Shown: positions 46,464 to 58,125 of the stretch, piece by piece | How the letters are laid out: the number at the start of each line of letters is the position of its first letter | How positions within the stretch are numbered: the first letter of the stretch is position 1 | Program-made: the position numbers and the translations under genes | The notes under the pieces: model-generated | What the model saw: the letters and a program-made list of their open reading frames with translations, nothing else | The model's database searches: none | What the model was told of the DNA's origin: nothing | Source of the DNA: Plectrocnemia conspersa | Taxonomy: Eukaryota > Arthropoda > Insecta > Trichoptera > Polycentropodidae | Length of the DNA stretch: 64,000 bases | Assembly: GCA_009617715.1 (NCBI GenBank) | Contig: VTFK01000139.1 | Coordinates: forward strand, 372,001 to 436,000 | Direction of reading: 5' to 3'

Positions 46464-46757
46464 TTAAATATTAATTTTAGAGGCTGTAAAATACCAGACT
46501 TGCATCCTTTCAATGTAGTCTGGAATAAAATCTGGTCCTGAGGTAAAAATGGACTTTAGTCTGCTAAATCCATATTCCATATCAACCAAACTAAAGGTTT
46601 CGATTGATAACAAAGATGACCATGAACGATGAGTCTCATCGTAATTAGAATTAAAATCTAAATGTGACCCATCATTATGGTATACGGTTTGAAAATACCT
46701 AGCAAATCCATCTGCAATCTCTTCAGAACCTTCAAAATTGATGTTGTTCCAACTCAT
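46464..46757 (-). pseudogene. LINE ORF2 linker preceding the reverse transcriptase
   Basis: 97 codons including SEEIADGFARYFQTVYHND and the S-G-P-D-F-I-P block (SIFTSGPDFIPDYIERM), which correspond to the F..YF.SVF and GPDGIP motifs before the palm of Jockey/CR1-type reverse transcriptases. After ERM the frame slips by one base relative to the downstream 303-aa frame. Confidence 0.8.
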
Positions 46758-47079
46758 CGATGACAGTAAGGATTGGCCATCGCAATATATTTAACAATAT
46801 TAAACTCTTGCATTTTTTTGCTTAGAAAGAAGCAATTGATGCAGTCTTAAATCACTCGATTAGCTTGTTTGTCATGGTTTTTTGGAATAGTCTAAATATA
46901 TCAGTAATCCAATCAAAATGCGTAGCTTTGTTAAATTGATGCATCAAAGCTTCGATGTCTTATTATTACAGATATTAGTATTTTTCTGGCGTGAGATATA
47001 AGCACAATTTTTATATATTTCTTGCACTTTTTTGTGCAGGGAATAATTATAAACTACATCCGGTCTTACCGTTTTTTTT

Positions 47080-47290
47080 TGTTCCATATGTCACATACCT
47101 TGTCTTCAAGTTCATTTATCATTTCCGCTGAAACTTCATCGCTACGTGGAGATTTGTTCATCCTCTTTTTTAATAGCTTTATAAATCTTTGCTGGTAAAA
47201 TGTCTGGTTCAAATCTGATTATTTTAATAAGTCTGCTTTATATAATTCTAAGCAATATTCTCTCCATCTTTGTAAATTTTTTTGTGATTT
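47080..47290 (-). pseudogene. RTE-like LINE fragment
   Basis: The - strand reads LQRWREYCLELYKADLL then, across frameshifts, FEPDILPAKIYKAIKK and NKSPRSDEVSAEMINELEDK. This matches the RTE pattern W..YC.ELY ... EPPIL..EV..AIK.L.N.KSPG.D.I.AELL just before the palm. It is separate from the Jockey/CR1-like LINE immediately downstream. Confidence 0.6.
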
Positions 47291-47299
47291 GTTTTGGGG

Positions 47300-48228
47300 T
47301 TTTTGGAGCTGTACTGAAGTATTTCGGCGCAGATATCATTTATGACTAATAAACTTTTAAACTTATTCATTTGAGTTGTTTTCTTTTTATGAACAGGTTC
47401 TATGTTATTTCTATGTGACTAATGGCACGTTTGTTAACAAAAAAATTTAACAATTTTAACAATTGTATTTTTTTGCTTGTGTGGTCCAATTGATGAATTA
47501 TATGTGGTTTCATACATACTGCGGATAGGTCGAATAGTTCATATAGAGATAAAGATGCTTCTTATCACCCCTCATTACTTCTCGCCCGTGTAGCATTATA
47601 TCTACAATTAAAACGCCGAAATGAATATGTGTATATGTCCAAATTACTTGATTATAATCGTATACGAGAAGTGCTGTTCACAGATTTGAATATATTACTA
47701 TAATGAAATTATCTATTATGCAAGTGAAATTTGTTAATTATCATGGAAAGTATATTTTAATACAACATAAATATACCGAGCGACAATATTTAACCACGAA
47801 TCTGTCAAATTTAAACCGACAACGGTTATACCATAAATATAATTTAATTTTAAAACGCGTCGTCGAAAAGTGACAGCGATCTTTACAAAGTCCCACAAAA
47901 TATAATTTCATTATCAGTAAAGCCTTTCTTCGTTGTTGGATTTTATTATAAGCCATTATGTACCGTATTTGTATTTAATATATTATATTTATTTTACATT
48001 GCGCTGCGTGTTCTGTATATTCATAAATTATATTTTTAATTAAGTATTATAATTAGAGTAATATATTTTATCGTTAAGCTCCTTGCGCGTTCTGTGCAAA
48101 GTCTTGAAGAAAAAAGCGATAAAAAATTGAAGCGCCATTGCATAGATGCTTGCGAATTATTTTTAATGTGAAATATACATTTGAGAAGTTGTTCCACGTT
48201 TTTTTATTTATCGTGCTTCATAAAAAAG
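47300..48228. other. End of the 15.8-kb intron
   Basis: No coding signal. The pyrimidine tract before the next exon lies 15 to 40 bases upstream of the acceptor, with CATAAAAAAG immediately at the splice site. Confidence 0.5.
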
Positions 48229-48336
48229 GTGGAGATTGAGGGTCTAACCGGAGACGTAAAGTTCAACGACGAGGGCAGGAGGCAGAACTACACACTTCAA
48301 GTGGTGGAGATGACTGTCAACAGTGCCATGGTCAAG
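48229..48336 (+). CDS. Kainate-type glutamate receptor, exon (end of ATD)
   Basis: Codes 36 residues, [20 protein letters not shown] then [16 protein letters not shown]. This is the well-conserved ATD segment (GLTG-V-F...GRR-NYTL-V-E) of kainate receptors. NYT is a potential N-glycosylation site. It follows RLIRK of the previous exon and precedes VAEW of the next, all at phase 0. The donor is GTTAGT, a less common form, and the acceptor is purine-rich (AAAAAAG), so this exon may have weak splice sites. Confidence 0.93.
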
Positions 48337-49383
48337 GTTAGTAAATATTAAATAATAATACCACACATATTTAATTATAATACTTTAAAAACAAATTATT
48401 TTATAAATAAATATATCGGTCTTATAATATCAATGAATATTTTAGTTTTATTTTTAATATTATCTAAATTTATGATTCGATGAAATATTTTAATATTTCA
48501 ATTAATCATTTCAAAAAGTACATAAGTAACATAATTCAATATATAAACTGCATAACATAATAAATAAACTTTTTTTCATGCTCTTATTTTGATTATGTTA
48601 TTCAACAAATGTTTAATTCTAAGAAAAAATCATTAACAATTTAACAAAATAACACAACAATTCAGTTGAATTGCTTCTAGTTTTTCAGTAGACACTTATT
48701 TTTATAACTTTGTATATAAAAGTTTTGCATTGATTCGTCCACATCATTTATCAGTCAGTATCTTTATTATTATTATTTAACACAGAAGAAGGTCTCATAA
48801 AAGTACATAGAAAGTAAAATTGCGAGTAAAGCCATCGCTAGATTTTTCAGAGTGCTAAAAATGTCCGGTAATCGGTTGCAAGCACTCCCAATTTATTGCT
48901 TATAGTGGCACTATTCTTTATTCTCCAATCGATTTCTTTCCAGATTTGGACCCTAAATCGAGCCCATATGCAATTTTTAAGATACTGCAAGTTGAATCTC
49001 TCAATAATCAATTTGCATTTAATGGAATCCATATATTTAGAATACAACAATATCACATCATTCATAACAAAATGTATTATAACAATAAAAATTACTTATG
49101 AATATTATGAAATGACCGTTTTATCTAACTACCTCTAATTTTCTATATACGTGAAGCTTGTCTCATAAAAATGTAAACATATGCACTCTATTCCAACGCT
49201 AAAAAATACCATCTCTTTTGAAACGAGCGAAACTCACTTTGGATAGTCATGCCGTATACATTTTCATGAAACCGCCCGAAAAGAAATACTAAATTCAATA
49301 TCGTCGATCCGACGCCTTCGGATCTGTGTAAAGAATTATTATTGAAATATTCGCAATATAGAGCACACAATAATGGTCGGCAG
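48337..49383. other. Intron (1047 bases)
   Basis: The shortest intron in the window, without recognisable transposons. Its 3' end (CACACAATAATGGTCGGCAG) lacks a clear pyrimidine tract. Confidence 0.8.
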
Positions 49384-49618
49384 GTGGCTGAGTGGACGGA
49401 CGAGAGCGGCTTCAATGCGGTGGCCGCAAAGTACGTCCGGCTGAAGCCCAGGGCGGATATTGAAAAGAATCGGACCTACATTGTGACCACAATAATCGAA
49501 GAGCCTTACATCATGATGAGAAAGGCCGACCCGGGTGAGACTCTGGAGGGCAACGATCGCTTCGAAGGGTACTGCAAGGATCTGGCCGACCTCATCTCCA
49601 AGAAGCTCGGAATCAATT
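49384..49618 (+). CDS. Kainate-type glutamate receptor, exon (ATD-S1 linker and S1 start)
   Basis: Codes VAEWTDESGFNAVAAKYVRL, then the linker and the start of the S1 ligand-binding segment: RTYIVTTIIEEPYIMMRK and EGNDRFEGYCKDLADLISKK then LGIN. Glu in TTIIEEPY occupies the place of the conserved S1 Glu of AMPA/kainate receptors that contacts the closed cleft. EGYC carries the conserved Cys. The exon ends one base into the next codon (phase 1) at donor GTGAGT. The acceptor CGGCAG has little pyrimidine support but is fixed by frame and homology. Confidence 0.96.
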
Positions 49619-50037
49619 GTGAGTATGCACATATAACACTATTTTTATCCTAATAATGTATAAAATGTTTTAAAATTATATTCACTTTGAACATAAAATT
49701 CTGACTAATTGTCGTTGATATTTAAGTCCGGGCTTTGCTTCAATATCAGTCCTTATGTACTATTTTAACTCGCTTTTATTTTAAGAACATTAGCTTACAC
49801 TGTTTTTAAATAATATAATGTAACAGGTATTCTGAATATAAAACTAAAAAATATTTTATTTTGAGATTGAAAATACCGTCAATGATTTACATGAGGGAAT
49901 TAAAAAAATAAATATAAATTATTTTATATTTTTTTCATTGTAATAAAACGCAATTTTTTTAATGAATTTATAAATACAAAGTTATTAATTTAACTAAAAA
50001 TGAGTGGTTAAAACAAATACATCAACCAAATTTCCCA
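49619..50037. other. Intron start, non-coding
   Basis: AT-rich. Nothing recognised. Confidence 0.5.
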
Positions 50038-50772
50038 TTAGTTAATCCCGAAATAAATTGTTTTTTTAATGAAATAAAAAAACACTTAAATAATTTGTTT
50101 AATTTTATTATTTCAAAATACAATTTCTTTCTCAAGGTATAACCTTCTCCCACCTCTGGGTCGAATTATTAACCCATTTAGACCTGAAACTAATTTTATA
50201 TATTTTTTATTACTAATGAAATTAAGGGGGTCCGAATGTCATTTAAAAATACATTATGTAAGAGTTGCTGGAAATCAACCATGCCATATATGATACAGTA
50301 GGTTCATGCATTTTCAAAATGCAAAAGAATGATATTCAATTCTTACTATGTTTTTAATTATTTCACAATCTTCTTTCTGTGTCTCTGCACTGTTCAATCT
50401 GACTGATTTAATCTCTCGGCCAGCTAATGATTTGCTTCTGTTTCTGCAACTAGAACATCATCATCTATCTTTGCTGTTCTCCCACTTGTTATCGTGATTT
50501 TCCGTTCGCTTTAAAACATTTTTGACGTTTACAGATATCTAATAAATCACCTACCACTTAATAAATGTCATTTTTTTAAAAAACTCATTAAACATACATT
50601 TTTATACAAATTATTTGCTTGGTAAAAATTCTACATTCGTTAATCGGAATCTCAAGTCCAGATTTTTATCAACACATATATAACTAAATACGTACTCAGA
50701 AATCAACAACCGAAGTACGGTTGATTGTTAATATTTAAATAAAAAAACGACACTCATTTCGGGCTTACCTCA
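50038..50772 (-). mobile_element. Mariner transposon, deleted copy of the GGTAATCCC family
   Basis: Left end TTAGTTAATCCCGAAATAAA and right end, reverse-complemented, GAGGTAAGCCCGAAATGAGT run into GTCGTTTTTTT, nearly the same as the element at 12768-13753. TA follows the right end (50773-50774), while the left flank is CA, a probable mutation. Internal similarity to the 12768 element is visible (CTTCTCCCACCTC; CTGACTGATTTAATCTCTCG with GGCCAGCTAATGA). Internal deletion reduces it to about 735 bp. Confidence 0.75.
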
Positions 50773-52980
50773 TATATAATATTTGCAAAATACATAAAAC
50801 TTGTTTAAAAACAGATTTCGACGATAAATATATCGGAAAAATTATTTATGAGTGCAATTCATCAATGTTTGTAACATATAATATATAATAAAATTACCTT
50901 TTAAAATAATTATATATATACACATTCCTTAAATATTTTATTATTAATAATTCATATAATATTATTAATATTTTTTAATGTATTTCTTATTATTTACATT
51001 TAAATCTAATAAATAAATAAAATTGTACTTAAATGGAAAATATTTAACTAAACAGAATATTTAAATTACATCAAAGAAAACTTTCTTGGCGTATATTGAA
51101 AAATTATCTTTTGATATACTTTTTTCATCTACCATTATTATCGCAACATAATAAAACCATATTTATTATTATGTATATATATATGAAATCATTTTTCAAA
51201 TTGATTTTTCAGTATAATTAAAATGTGTAACCCGAAACTGTAACCTGATTCGAGTCTACAAAATATCGGACGGTAAACAATATCTATTACTTCAGTACTT
51301 TATGTAGGGAATATTCTGTAATATTTTTTGTATATGTGCGATGAAAAAGGGTTATCGATTCGCTGGATTTTATGGTATCGTTTTTGTCACTCGTGCAAAG
51401 CACACAATCTGTCAAATGTCATTGTGTCTCGCCTCAATGGGGACGTAAAAATGTCCTTATTGATTTTATAATTAATTGGATGCCTCGAGGGCATAAAGTC
51501 CTACGAAATTGAGTTATAGATACAATGATGGGTGATTGAGGATTTTTTTTATAAGCATAAAATATTTTTGATAGACTTTATAAGTGTGGTTTGCCAAAAT
51601 TGATTTTTATCGTGTCTGACCAATGTAAATTTTGGCATATTTGCCTCAAAAAATTTGGAATACTCCTAATTCATTATAAACTTTCTCTTTTTCATTCAGT
51701 AGAATGGTTCCTATTTTATTTTGAGATTTAAAAATGGTTCTAACACCCTCTTTGAAAAATAATCTTTTCTATAGTAGCATATAATAAATGCGATGTTTAT
51801 TACAAATATTAGTGAAGCCATTTAATTTTAATGCTTCATGGACATTTTTAAATTCCTTAAATTTGTGTTCATTATCTGAAAATTTATCTGCTCTATAAAA
51901 TAGATAGTTGTGCAGGATCATGATGAGAATTAGCATAATAATATAACAATAATAAAAGTTTTGTGTTTCCAAATTTCAATAGTAAATTTAATTTTTTCAT
52001 GTTGATTATTCAAAAGATTTAGTAAAAATTGTTATAAAAATATAGCTGTGATATTTTATACGGCATTTAACGAATCTAATAAACTTTTATTGCTGCATAT
52101 GCGAGAGATGAATATATGCAAATGTCTGTAGTGCATTGTTAAATATTTAATATCAAAACTTTATTCTCAAACAGAATCGATAAAGTTTTTTACTCGTGAA
52201 AGTTAGAAAATTCTTAATAACGAAAGCAAATAGAAAGAGAGAGAAGAAGAAAAATCGCGTGGTGAAATTTATATGGAAAGCTTGCGAGATTAACGTTCCT
52301 GCAAAACTTTCCTCTCGATTGAATTCGTAATTATATGTACATGACTTTAATGCATGCATTAAGAAAATGTACACATTCTTTTGTGGGGTTGTTGAAAAAT
52401 ATAACGAACAATTTAACTTAAGTTACATCATTTAAAATTTAAAGTTGAAAGATAACGATGAACATGAACGAATGGATTAAACTTTTCAGTACCACACTTT
52501 AACTTGTGAGAGCTCATCGACGACGCTACATTTTAGTTATTCTTAACTTATATTTACAATAAGTACCTTTTAACTAAAACATGCTGTTTTTGCTTGTTAA
52601 AAAGCAAAAAAACTAACTACTCAAAATAAAATCTAAAAATATCCAAAATTTGATAATTAAATAGTAAAATGCTTGACCCAAAAATCGCCAGAATGTATCA
52701 ATAATGATTAATTAGTTCTGTGAATTTCCTTATATATTAAAAATGAAAAATATGTTTTATAGATTTTCAAAACAAATCCAATGGAGCAAATTACTTTAAC
52801 TTTTAAATAATTTCAAGGGTTTCATTGTTTGTCAGAAAAAAATAATAAAATAAAAATCGGCAGTAACAAAGCACAAACATTGATTCTTCTCTTCAACTTT
52901 TGCAAATGTATATTCTTTATGCGGTCACCGTTAAAAAGTTTAAATTAATTGTGAAAGCTTATAAGGGTCCAGCCAAGTTT
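50773..52980. other. AT-rich intron sequence
   Basis: No gene or transposon recognised. Short frames at 51769-51972 and 52153-52374 (-) appear to be chance. Confidence 0.4.
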
Positions 52981-52981
52981 T

Positions 52982-53003
52982 TCTCTCTCTCTCTCTCTCT
53001 CTC
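52982..53003. repeat. (TC)n microsatellite
   Basis: Uninterrupted CT dinucleotide run of about 11 units. Confidence 0.9.
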
Positions 53004-53727
53004 CCTTTCACACAAGTTTCTCTTCTAACTTTTTTTTCTTTAATCAAAACTTTAATTTAATAATCGTTCTCAAAGTGACTGTTATCAAGTGCAAAGGCAT
53101 TAGTCATAATTTAAAAAGTCAGTTTTTTACCGAGAAAACCGGGAGAGAATTAAAGCGCTCAACGGTTTATTATCCACTGAATAATATAATAACATTAAAT
53201 ATATACAGAAGAGCCAATTCACAACTTTTTAAATGAAAAGTTTACTTTATATTTGCTGTATATACAACATCTGAAGCTGTTGTTTTAAACACTTATGGTT
53301 ATTTACGGTTGTGTACTCAGTTAAAGTTGTTAATTACGATATAAAAAAAATGATTCAATGTAAACCTACATAAGTTCTATTCTTTTTAATTAACTTTAAT
53401 TAAATTTATTTATTGATACAAACAATGGATAAATAGATTTGCGAGAAAGTTCTGAGAAGGATTTTTTGACCTTATTGTAAATCTACCGTTCTAAACTGAC
53501 AAGCACTAATTCGTTTCAATTCCCATTGGTCAAGATTGACAATCTAAAGAGACGTGGATAATAACTCAAATACCACTAATTATCATTACAAATGTACATT
53601 TTTTTGTTATAAATTGAATTAAACGTTGAATGTTTAACTGTCTTCGTAACTAAAAAGCATTTTTTTTTTGTTATTAATCATATAATTTATTTATTTAAGA
53701 TAATAATATTTCACGTCAAAAAAACGA

Positions 53728-53785
53728 TGGATACAAAAAACTTTTTTTTTTTATTAGTAAAAAAAAAAGTTTTTTTTTGTATCCA
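53728..53785. repeat. Near-perfect inverted repeat (hairpin) with A/T runs
   Basis: TGGATAC-A6-C-T11 is followed after a 5-6 base spacer by A10-G-T9-GTATCCA, so the arms pair almost fully, with run-length differences only. It could be a small foldback or the joined ends of an unknown element. Confidence 0.75.
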
Positions 53786-55080
53786 AAAGTCAGAACACAT
53801 GGTGTGACAAAATTACTGAATTAAAATAATTGATTTTTACGGTAGCCCAATATTTTTTTAGATAAATGTAAATAAGACAGTTTTCTTTTTCATACAATGT
53901 TTGTATAAACCCATATATAACCCAAGTGCAAAAATATATATTTTTACTTAATATAAAATATTATCTAACTGTAGACATAGATTAAATATATATTTTATTT
54001 CAGAGAGATTATGACATTCTAAAAAAAATCAACAGAAAAAAACACATGATTCTTAAAAGTATGAATTTATTTAATAATGTATTTCTATATAAAAATTGTG
54101 CCTAGAATATCACATAAAATATATTTTTTTTAATAAATTGTTTAAAATGTAAGACCGATTTTTATAATATTTTTATGGACAGCATCCCAAATCTAACGTC
54201 ACTAATATTATATAGTACTGTTCTGCTATTTTTTATTATTGTTTTTGGTTAAGATTGGTTAGGTTGTATTTCAAAATTAATTTCTTCAACTTGTGTTCAG
54301 AAACAGAGTTTAATGAAAGATTCCTATGACATCAATTTTGTAAAAACCCAATTAATCTGAACCAAAAAGAATATTCAAGAATTGCCTCCCTATAACAGAA
54401 AATAATATATTACTTAATAAATTACGATAAATAATACTAAGTATGATTTTGTATAAGATTGAGAATATTTTAAATGTAAAAGTGGTTTTAAAAGGATTAA
54501 ATTATTATAATATGGATTAAATTATTGATTTTTTTATATTAATAATACTTACGAATTATGTCAAAGAACACTAAGGAGTTGTATTATATTCTGAGTCTAT
54601 TCAGTTATCTGAAATTTCTAAAAGAGTCTGGTTATAAAACATTTTTATGGACCCAATAACCATAACCATAAATTTAAAGAGGGTGTCAAAAAGTATGTTA
54701 AAATCTTAATTAAAGTAACTCTCATGGGAGGTTTATGATTTAATTGCTACGTATATAAAATTCAGTTTTTATTCCGTAAGTATAACTGATAAAAACTTAC
54801 TCAATCATTTCCTAATTATATCTGGTCAGAGAATTTAAAACATTATATAATTAAATTTAAATTCAAAATAATTTATAATTAAAGTTATCAATGAGTTAAC
54901 TTTAGTAATAAAATTTGTTGGTTGTATATGTATATGTTTGACCACCCTATACAAAAACTTGGCAGGTGCTTTGCTTGTAATTTTATAGTATCCTTCCCTC
55001 TCGTGCGGATAATAATAAAGGCTGTATTTAACAGCGCAAATGCGCAACCCTTCAATAATTTTCATACACAAAAATGCTCC
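53786..55080. other. AT-rich intron sequence
   Basis: Nothing recognised. Confidence 0.4.
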
Positions 55081-55084
55081 ATCT

Positions 55085-55500
55085 CCCATCTACTCGCCCG
55101 CTGCGGGCGAAAACCTCCACCGCCCCCAGACATCGCGAAATTACCATCACGCGCTCGTGTAATAGGTGAAACTTATCAAATAACCTCGCTGGATTCATTT
55201 TGCACGGCTCCAACTTCGACATGGAGATTCGGCATAGAAAAACTCCAATGGTAAACGTTACGCGAAAATATCGGCAGAGATCGCGGCTTTCCCTATTTCT
55301 CCATCTGCGGATGGGTGGGACGAGAGTAGTGTGAGGAGTGGTGGCTCAGAACACGGCAGTGCACCCCGCTGAAAATCTAATGAAATCTTCATTTTTATGA
55401 GCTCTCTTAAATGAGAACTGAACCTACCGGCGAGAAGTTTCCTAATATTTGCTTTCGGCATAAGCGATGAAGACCTTTACGCCGGCTCGCAGACCTTCTG
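55085..55500. promoter_or_regulatory. GC-elevated non-coding island
   Basis: About 400 bases of raised GC with overlapping open frames on both strands (54922-55254 +, 55258-55461 -), none resembling a protein family. Includes CCGCTGCGGGCGAAAACC. Candidate conserved non-coding element. Confidence 0.3.
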
Positions 55501-56359
55501 GATGTGTGTAGAAAATTATAGATATATCCGTTTGGTTATATAAACATTTTCCTAAAAATCAAGTAAGCCTATATAGCTATAATTCCATTGGAAACTGTTC
55601 TTGGAGAGCTGTCGGATAGCTTCAAATTTTTTTTTACAATGAACTTAAAACAGAAAAAGTTTACATATGGCAATAAGGTTTCGATTTATAGAGCATAGAA
55701 CATTAACACAAAAATATAGATAATATAATGACGCTAATTCTAAGAATTTCTTTTGGAACGCTCTCTATGAATAATCAACTTGGTAATAAAATTAGTCACC
55801 TCGAGTACTTACAATTTAAATATAAAACAAGTACTGAGTTTAATTCTTTCTGCGAACTGGTGGGTGGTATAAAATAAATGTTGTACAAAACGCGATTTTC
55901 CAAAGTACCCTATAAAAAAAAATTAATTGCAATTGGACCCTCCACAAAAAGCCACCATTTACATACTTCTACGGGGACAGATTATGCTTACAGATTCTAT
56001 ATTCTCAAAAGATTCAGATTATTCAAATTATTCTTTATATTTCTGATGTCGACTGAAAATAATGAAAATAATGTATCCAGTGATTTATTTTTATTTTTAA
56101 TGAGGCTCCTGAAATATTTAAGTGCTGTAGATGTCCTTCACTTAAATAACATTGTGTTATGTACATCAGTGAACGTCAGAGCTTCCTATTTTTATTCACT
56201 GGACTAACACAATCACACTGAGTAGAAAACTAGTTACTGTGATATTACATATATATGATTTTATTAATTTATTCAACCTTTTTTGTAATTATTTTCTGGT
56301 TGAGAACCAAAAAGAACTAATTTTACTTCTTCTAATTAATTAAGTATTCATCCCTTCAA
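55501..56359. other. Intron sequence, nothing assigned
   Basis: The + strand frame at 55878-56207 (109 codons) has no recognisable motif. Confidence 0.35.
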
Positions 56360-56990
56360 AAACGTTTCATTGAAAGTAACAAGTAGTAGTCAAAAGGGGC
56401 CCAGTTCGGTGAAAACTTTCCAATTAAAATTTCAGATTAATTATTTAAGGGTCAATGTAGCAGTATGTAGTAGCATATTTTTTGTCTATTCACTAGAGAT
56501 GGTCTCATTTCACTCAATAGAGTTAATAAAATTACTATACACTTTTGCATTCACTGTTGAACCTTGTTTTACCACTCAGATTTAAAAGTTGAAATTGCCT
56601 TTTCTGCGTCACTCTTTTTTGTTGGTCACATTTTAAAAATAATATAATACATATGCTTCGTCCCCAGTAATTTGATGAAAAAAATAGCTGTATTGATCAG
56701 ATAATTCATGAAGAATCCCAGCTTTTGTATAGTTTTTGTGTAGCAGACCACAAACTAGACCTTTTTGATAATTATTCAATGGCTACAATGCAATTTTAAC
56801 TTGTATGACAATTTCATCCCCTGATTTTTATGGTCCACTTTGAGTCTAATTCATTAAATTTAAAACACCAGAAACTGCCCAATATTTTTATAGCAGCTGT
56901 TGCATTTCTTTTCATATAAAAGAAAAAAAATCCCAATATTCCCTGATTAGCTAAAATGGTATCTGTAGTCATTGAACAAATATCAAGTAA
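56360..56990 (-). pseudogene. Mariner-like transposase relic, strongly decayed
   Basis: The - strand contains FFHQITGDEAYVLYY near 56690 (the mariner block R.VTGDEKW.LY with the first Asp), EMRPSLVNRQ near 56500 (RP.LVNRK), and near 56400 IGKFSPNWAPFDYYLLLSMK (the HPPYSPDLAPSDYHLF block, third Asp kept). Frames change between blocks and no ends were found. Confidence 0.55.
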
Positions 56991-57407
56991 AGCCAAAACA
57001 CAAAAACTTTAAATTACGCGTTTACTACTTCACAGTCCAAACTATTTTCAAAAACTGTCTCGAAAAAACAACATCACTTATTTATTAGTATGCATCTCAA
57101 TATATATCAATCTATAGTACAAACGCAATAAAAAAAATAACTAAGCAAAAATACAGAATTTTATTTAAATAATAAAAAATATAATCAATAAAATTGTGAT
57201 ATTAACCCAATATTGTTAATTTCTAAAATGTATTTTTTTTTATTAATCTTTATTTAAAACTTTAATAAAGGGCAACTTAAATACGACGATGAAATTATAT
57301 AGCAAAAGAACCCGTTCATATATTTATTTATTTTTAGTAAATCTTTCGTTGTAATATTGGTGTACCGGAAAAGAATGTCGTTTTTTTAATAAAACAATTT
57401 TGTGCAT

Positions 57408-57755
57408 TTAACGATTAGCCAGTGCAGGTCTTTTTTTATTTATTTCTGCATCTAAACGCTCTAGTTGATCACAATGCATTTGAGCGTTAATTGTCTGTCC
57501 GGGTTTTAATGTTTCAAAATAAATTATTCCCTTGCAGTTCGACAAAACAGACAAAATAACTTTTTTTGCAGAGAGCCCGGGCTTAGGGGTGGGTTTTGGT
57601 ACCTGGCCCTTTGAAAGCCATTGTTTCTTGCGTCCTTGGTTTGAATACAACACCCATTTTTCGTCACCAGTTACAAGATGTTGTAGAAATGGAGTTTTGG
57701 TATTTAATTCCAATAACTCAGTGCACGCGTTTAGACGCTCACCTAGATTTTTCAC
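57408..57755 (-). pseudogene. Mariner transposase, central part
   Basis: 115 codons with LVTGDEKWVLYSNQGRKKQW (the first catalytic Asp of the DDD triad, intact), then KVILSVLSNCKGIIYFETL and KRPALANR. In complete mariners the HQDNARPH and SPDLAPSDYH blocks with the second and third Asp follow RPALANR. Both are deleted here, so the copy cannot encode a working transposase. Confidence 0.85.
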
Positions 57756-57837
57756 TTAATTCATGAGGTATCCATTTTCCTTGTTTCCGCGTCTTGCTGA
57801 TTTTTTTGATATGCTCTTGCTCGCTTGACCATGAACA

Positions 57838-58125
57838 TCAGAGTTGCTCCGCGAGTTCTTGAATCGTTGAAGATGGATTTTGGTGAATCAGCTCAGTTAA
57901 AACACCGCTATCCACTTTAACAGGTCGACCACTTCCAGGGTTATTTTTTAGATCAAAATTGCCGGATTTAAATTGTTTAAACCACCTCTGGCATTTACGA
58001 ACATTCAAAATATCTCCCAGTAAATCACAAATATTTTTTGTAACACGTGTTGCACTTTTTTTCTTCATGAAATGATAAAGCATAAAATTTCGAATAAATT
58101 TCTCATTCGTTACAAAGCTCTCCAT
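57838..58125 (-). pseudogene. Mariner transposase, N-terminal DNA-binding part
   Basis: 95 codons starting MESFVTNEKFIRNFMLYHFM, with the helix-turn-helix region VRKCQRWFKQFKSGNFDLKN followed by SGRPVKVDSGVLTELIHQNP and STIQELAEQL. The frame ends there. The continuation (HIKKISKTRKQGKWIPHELS) is in another frame before 57755, so at least two frameshifts separate the halves. Confidence 0.85.

Larger units (their letters stand above)
44819..46790 (-). mobile_element. Jockey/CR1-like non-LTR retrotransposon, 5'-truncated
   Basis: Read on the - strand, the element runs from the region before the reverse transcriptase (46757, about SWNNINFEGSEEIADGFARY) through the full palm to an ORF tail (QLQMWAPEGGYSSRSRPLFL near 45270). 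It ends in a 3' untranslated region with an AATAAA signal and a short A tail near 44820. The endonuclease region is absent, which is typical of 5' truncation during target-primed integration. Confidence 0.8.

Noticed and set aside
55878..56207. 109-codon + strand frame as a gene
   Set aside because: No motif, no codon-use contrast with its surroundings, and located within the receptor intron without splice support.
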